Assembly: GCF_014695775.1 (NCBI RefSeq)
Contig: NZ_JACJOX010000022.1
Span: 124,001 to 188,000, forward strand
DNA: 64,000 nt
Direction: 5' to 3'
Origin: Leptolyngbya sp. FACHB-60
Lineage (GTDB): Bacteria > Cyanobacteriota > Cyanobacteriia > Phormidesmidales > Phormidesmidaceae
Under the pieces are notes generated by a model. The model was not told where the DNA came from, did not search any database, and saw only the letters and a list, made by a program, of their open reading frames with translations. Both the position numbers and the translations under genes were made by a program. This document shows, piece by piece, positions 63,843 to 64,000 of this stretch; the first letter of the stretch is position 1, and each line of letters opens with the position of its first letter.

Positions 63843-64000
63843 CTAAGGCATTACCTTGATCGGAGTGCCCACCTTGACGTGACTGTATAGAGTGTGAACG
63901 TCGGCTTCGAGCATGCGCACGCAGCCGTGGGAAACGGCCTCGCCGATCAGGGTTTCCTGGTTCGTGCCGTGGATGCCGATGTGATACTGCTCCTGCACCA
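63843..64000 (-). CDS. L,D-transpeptidase (YkuD family), C-terminal part only
   Basis: The minus-strand frame runs off the right end of the window, so the N-terminus is missing. The 52 visible residues read QYHIGIHGTNQ, then SHGCVRMLE with the catalytic Cys of the SHGCVRM motif, and a family-type ending GTPIKVMP. L,D-transpeptidases cross-link peptidoglycan or attach proteins to it in the periplasm. It converges on the preceding oxidoreductase gene. Confidence 0.9.
   Translation of the reverse strand, partial: VQEQYHIGIHGTNQETLIGEAVSHGCVRMLEADVHTLYSHVKVGTPIKVMP

Noticed and set aside
1..64000. CRISPR array, insertion sequence or prophage
   Set aside because: No regularly spaced direct repeats, transposase, integrase or phage structural proteins were seen.
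1..64000. GCGATCGC octamers as regulatory or restriction sites
   Set aside because: They are HIP1 sites typical of cyanobacterial genomes and occur in genes and gaps alike.

Overview
The window is chromosomal DNA of a cyanobacterium. It carries photosystem II genes (psbE, psbF, psbL, psbJ), the NDH-1 genes ndhC-ndhK-ndhJ, a rubredoxin gene and a Ycf48-type assembly factor beside psbE, a phycobilisome linker, a multi-PAS hybrid kinase and a GAF-GAF-GGDEF protein. The octamer GCGATCGC (HIP1) or its GCGATC/GATCGC parts recur throughout. Gene content and style resemble filamentous Leptolyngbya/Nodosilinea-type genomes; that placement is inference. No CRISPR array, insertion sequence, phage module or rRNA operon was seen.

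Layout. 1-6 kb: 3' part of a trehalose synthase-like GH13 enzyme and, on the opposite strand, a 1444-residue hybrid sensor kinase. 6-10.2 kb: small and DUF-type genes (DUF2267, DUF4259, YaiI/YqxD, an exported protein). 11-12.8 kb: a diguanylate cyclase whose two GAF domains carry the signature residues of two different cyanobacteriochrome classes; this is the most interesting single gene here. 12.9-20.2 kb: tRNA-Gly, a decayed transporter fragment, an HD phosphohydrolase, an oligopeptide-type permease, an esterase, a lipoprotein and two glycosyltransferases. 20.7-32 kb: mostly housekeeping (msrA, an M20 amidohydrolase with a paired palindromic operator upstream, pheS, surE, an MBL-fold hydrolase, ribF, a MoxR ATPase, mltA, a CPA-type cation antiporter). 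32.2-34.4 kb: cobI and a TonB-like protein, closed by a 21-bp perfect inverted repeat. 34.4-42 kb: an AT-richer polysaccharide block (ABC exporter, Wzy/ligase-like protein, Wza-like and Wzc-like proteins). 42.7-47.1 kb: the photosynthesis block. 47.1-64 kb: nanE, dcd, a CobO-like protein without a P-loop, rph, a phycobilisome linker, tyrS, a class A penicillin-binding protein, a DUF4168 protein, a PedR-like regulator, hisS, two methyltransferases, pyrE, a CAT-anticodon tRNA, a CNNM/CorC-type membrane protein, a Gfo/Idh/MocA oxidoreductase and the C-terminus of an L,D-transpeptidase.

How the genes work together. ndhCKJ gives three adjacent NDH-1 subunits with overlapping or abutting frames. 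rubA, ycf48 and psbEFLJ form the known cyanobacterial photosystem assembly cluster and end in a bidirectional terminator shared with convergent nanE. The polysaccharide block and the two glycosyltransferases at 17.8-20.2 kb point to exopolysaccharide synthesis and export. Regulation visible in the sequence includes many intrinsic terminators, a LexA-box match between the CobO-like gene and rph, and two adjacent TGTATACA-core palindromes upstream of the amidohydrolase. All calls come from reading sequence and translations only; no database search was run.
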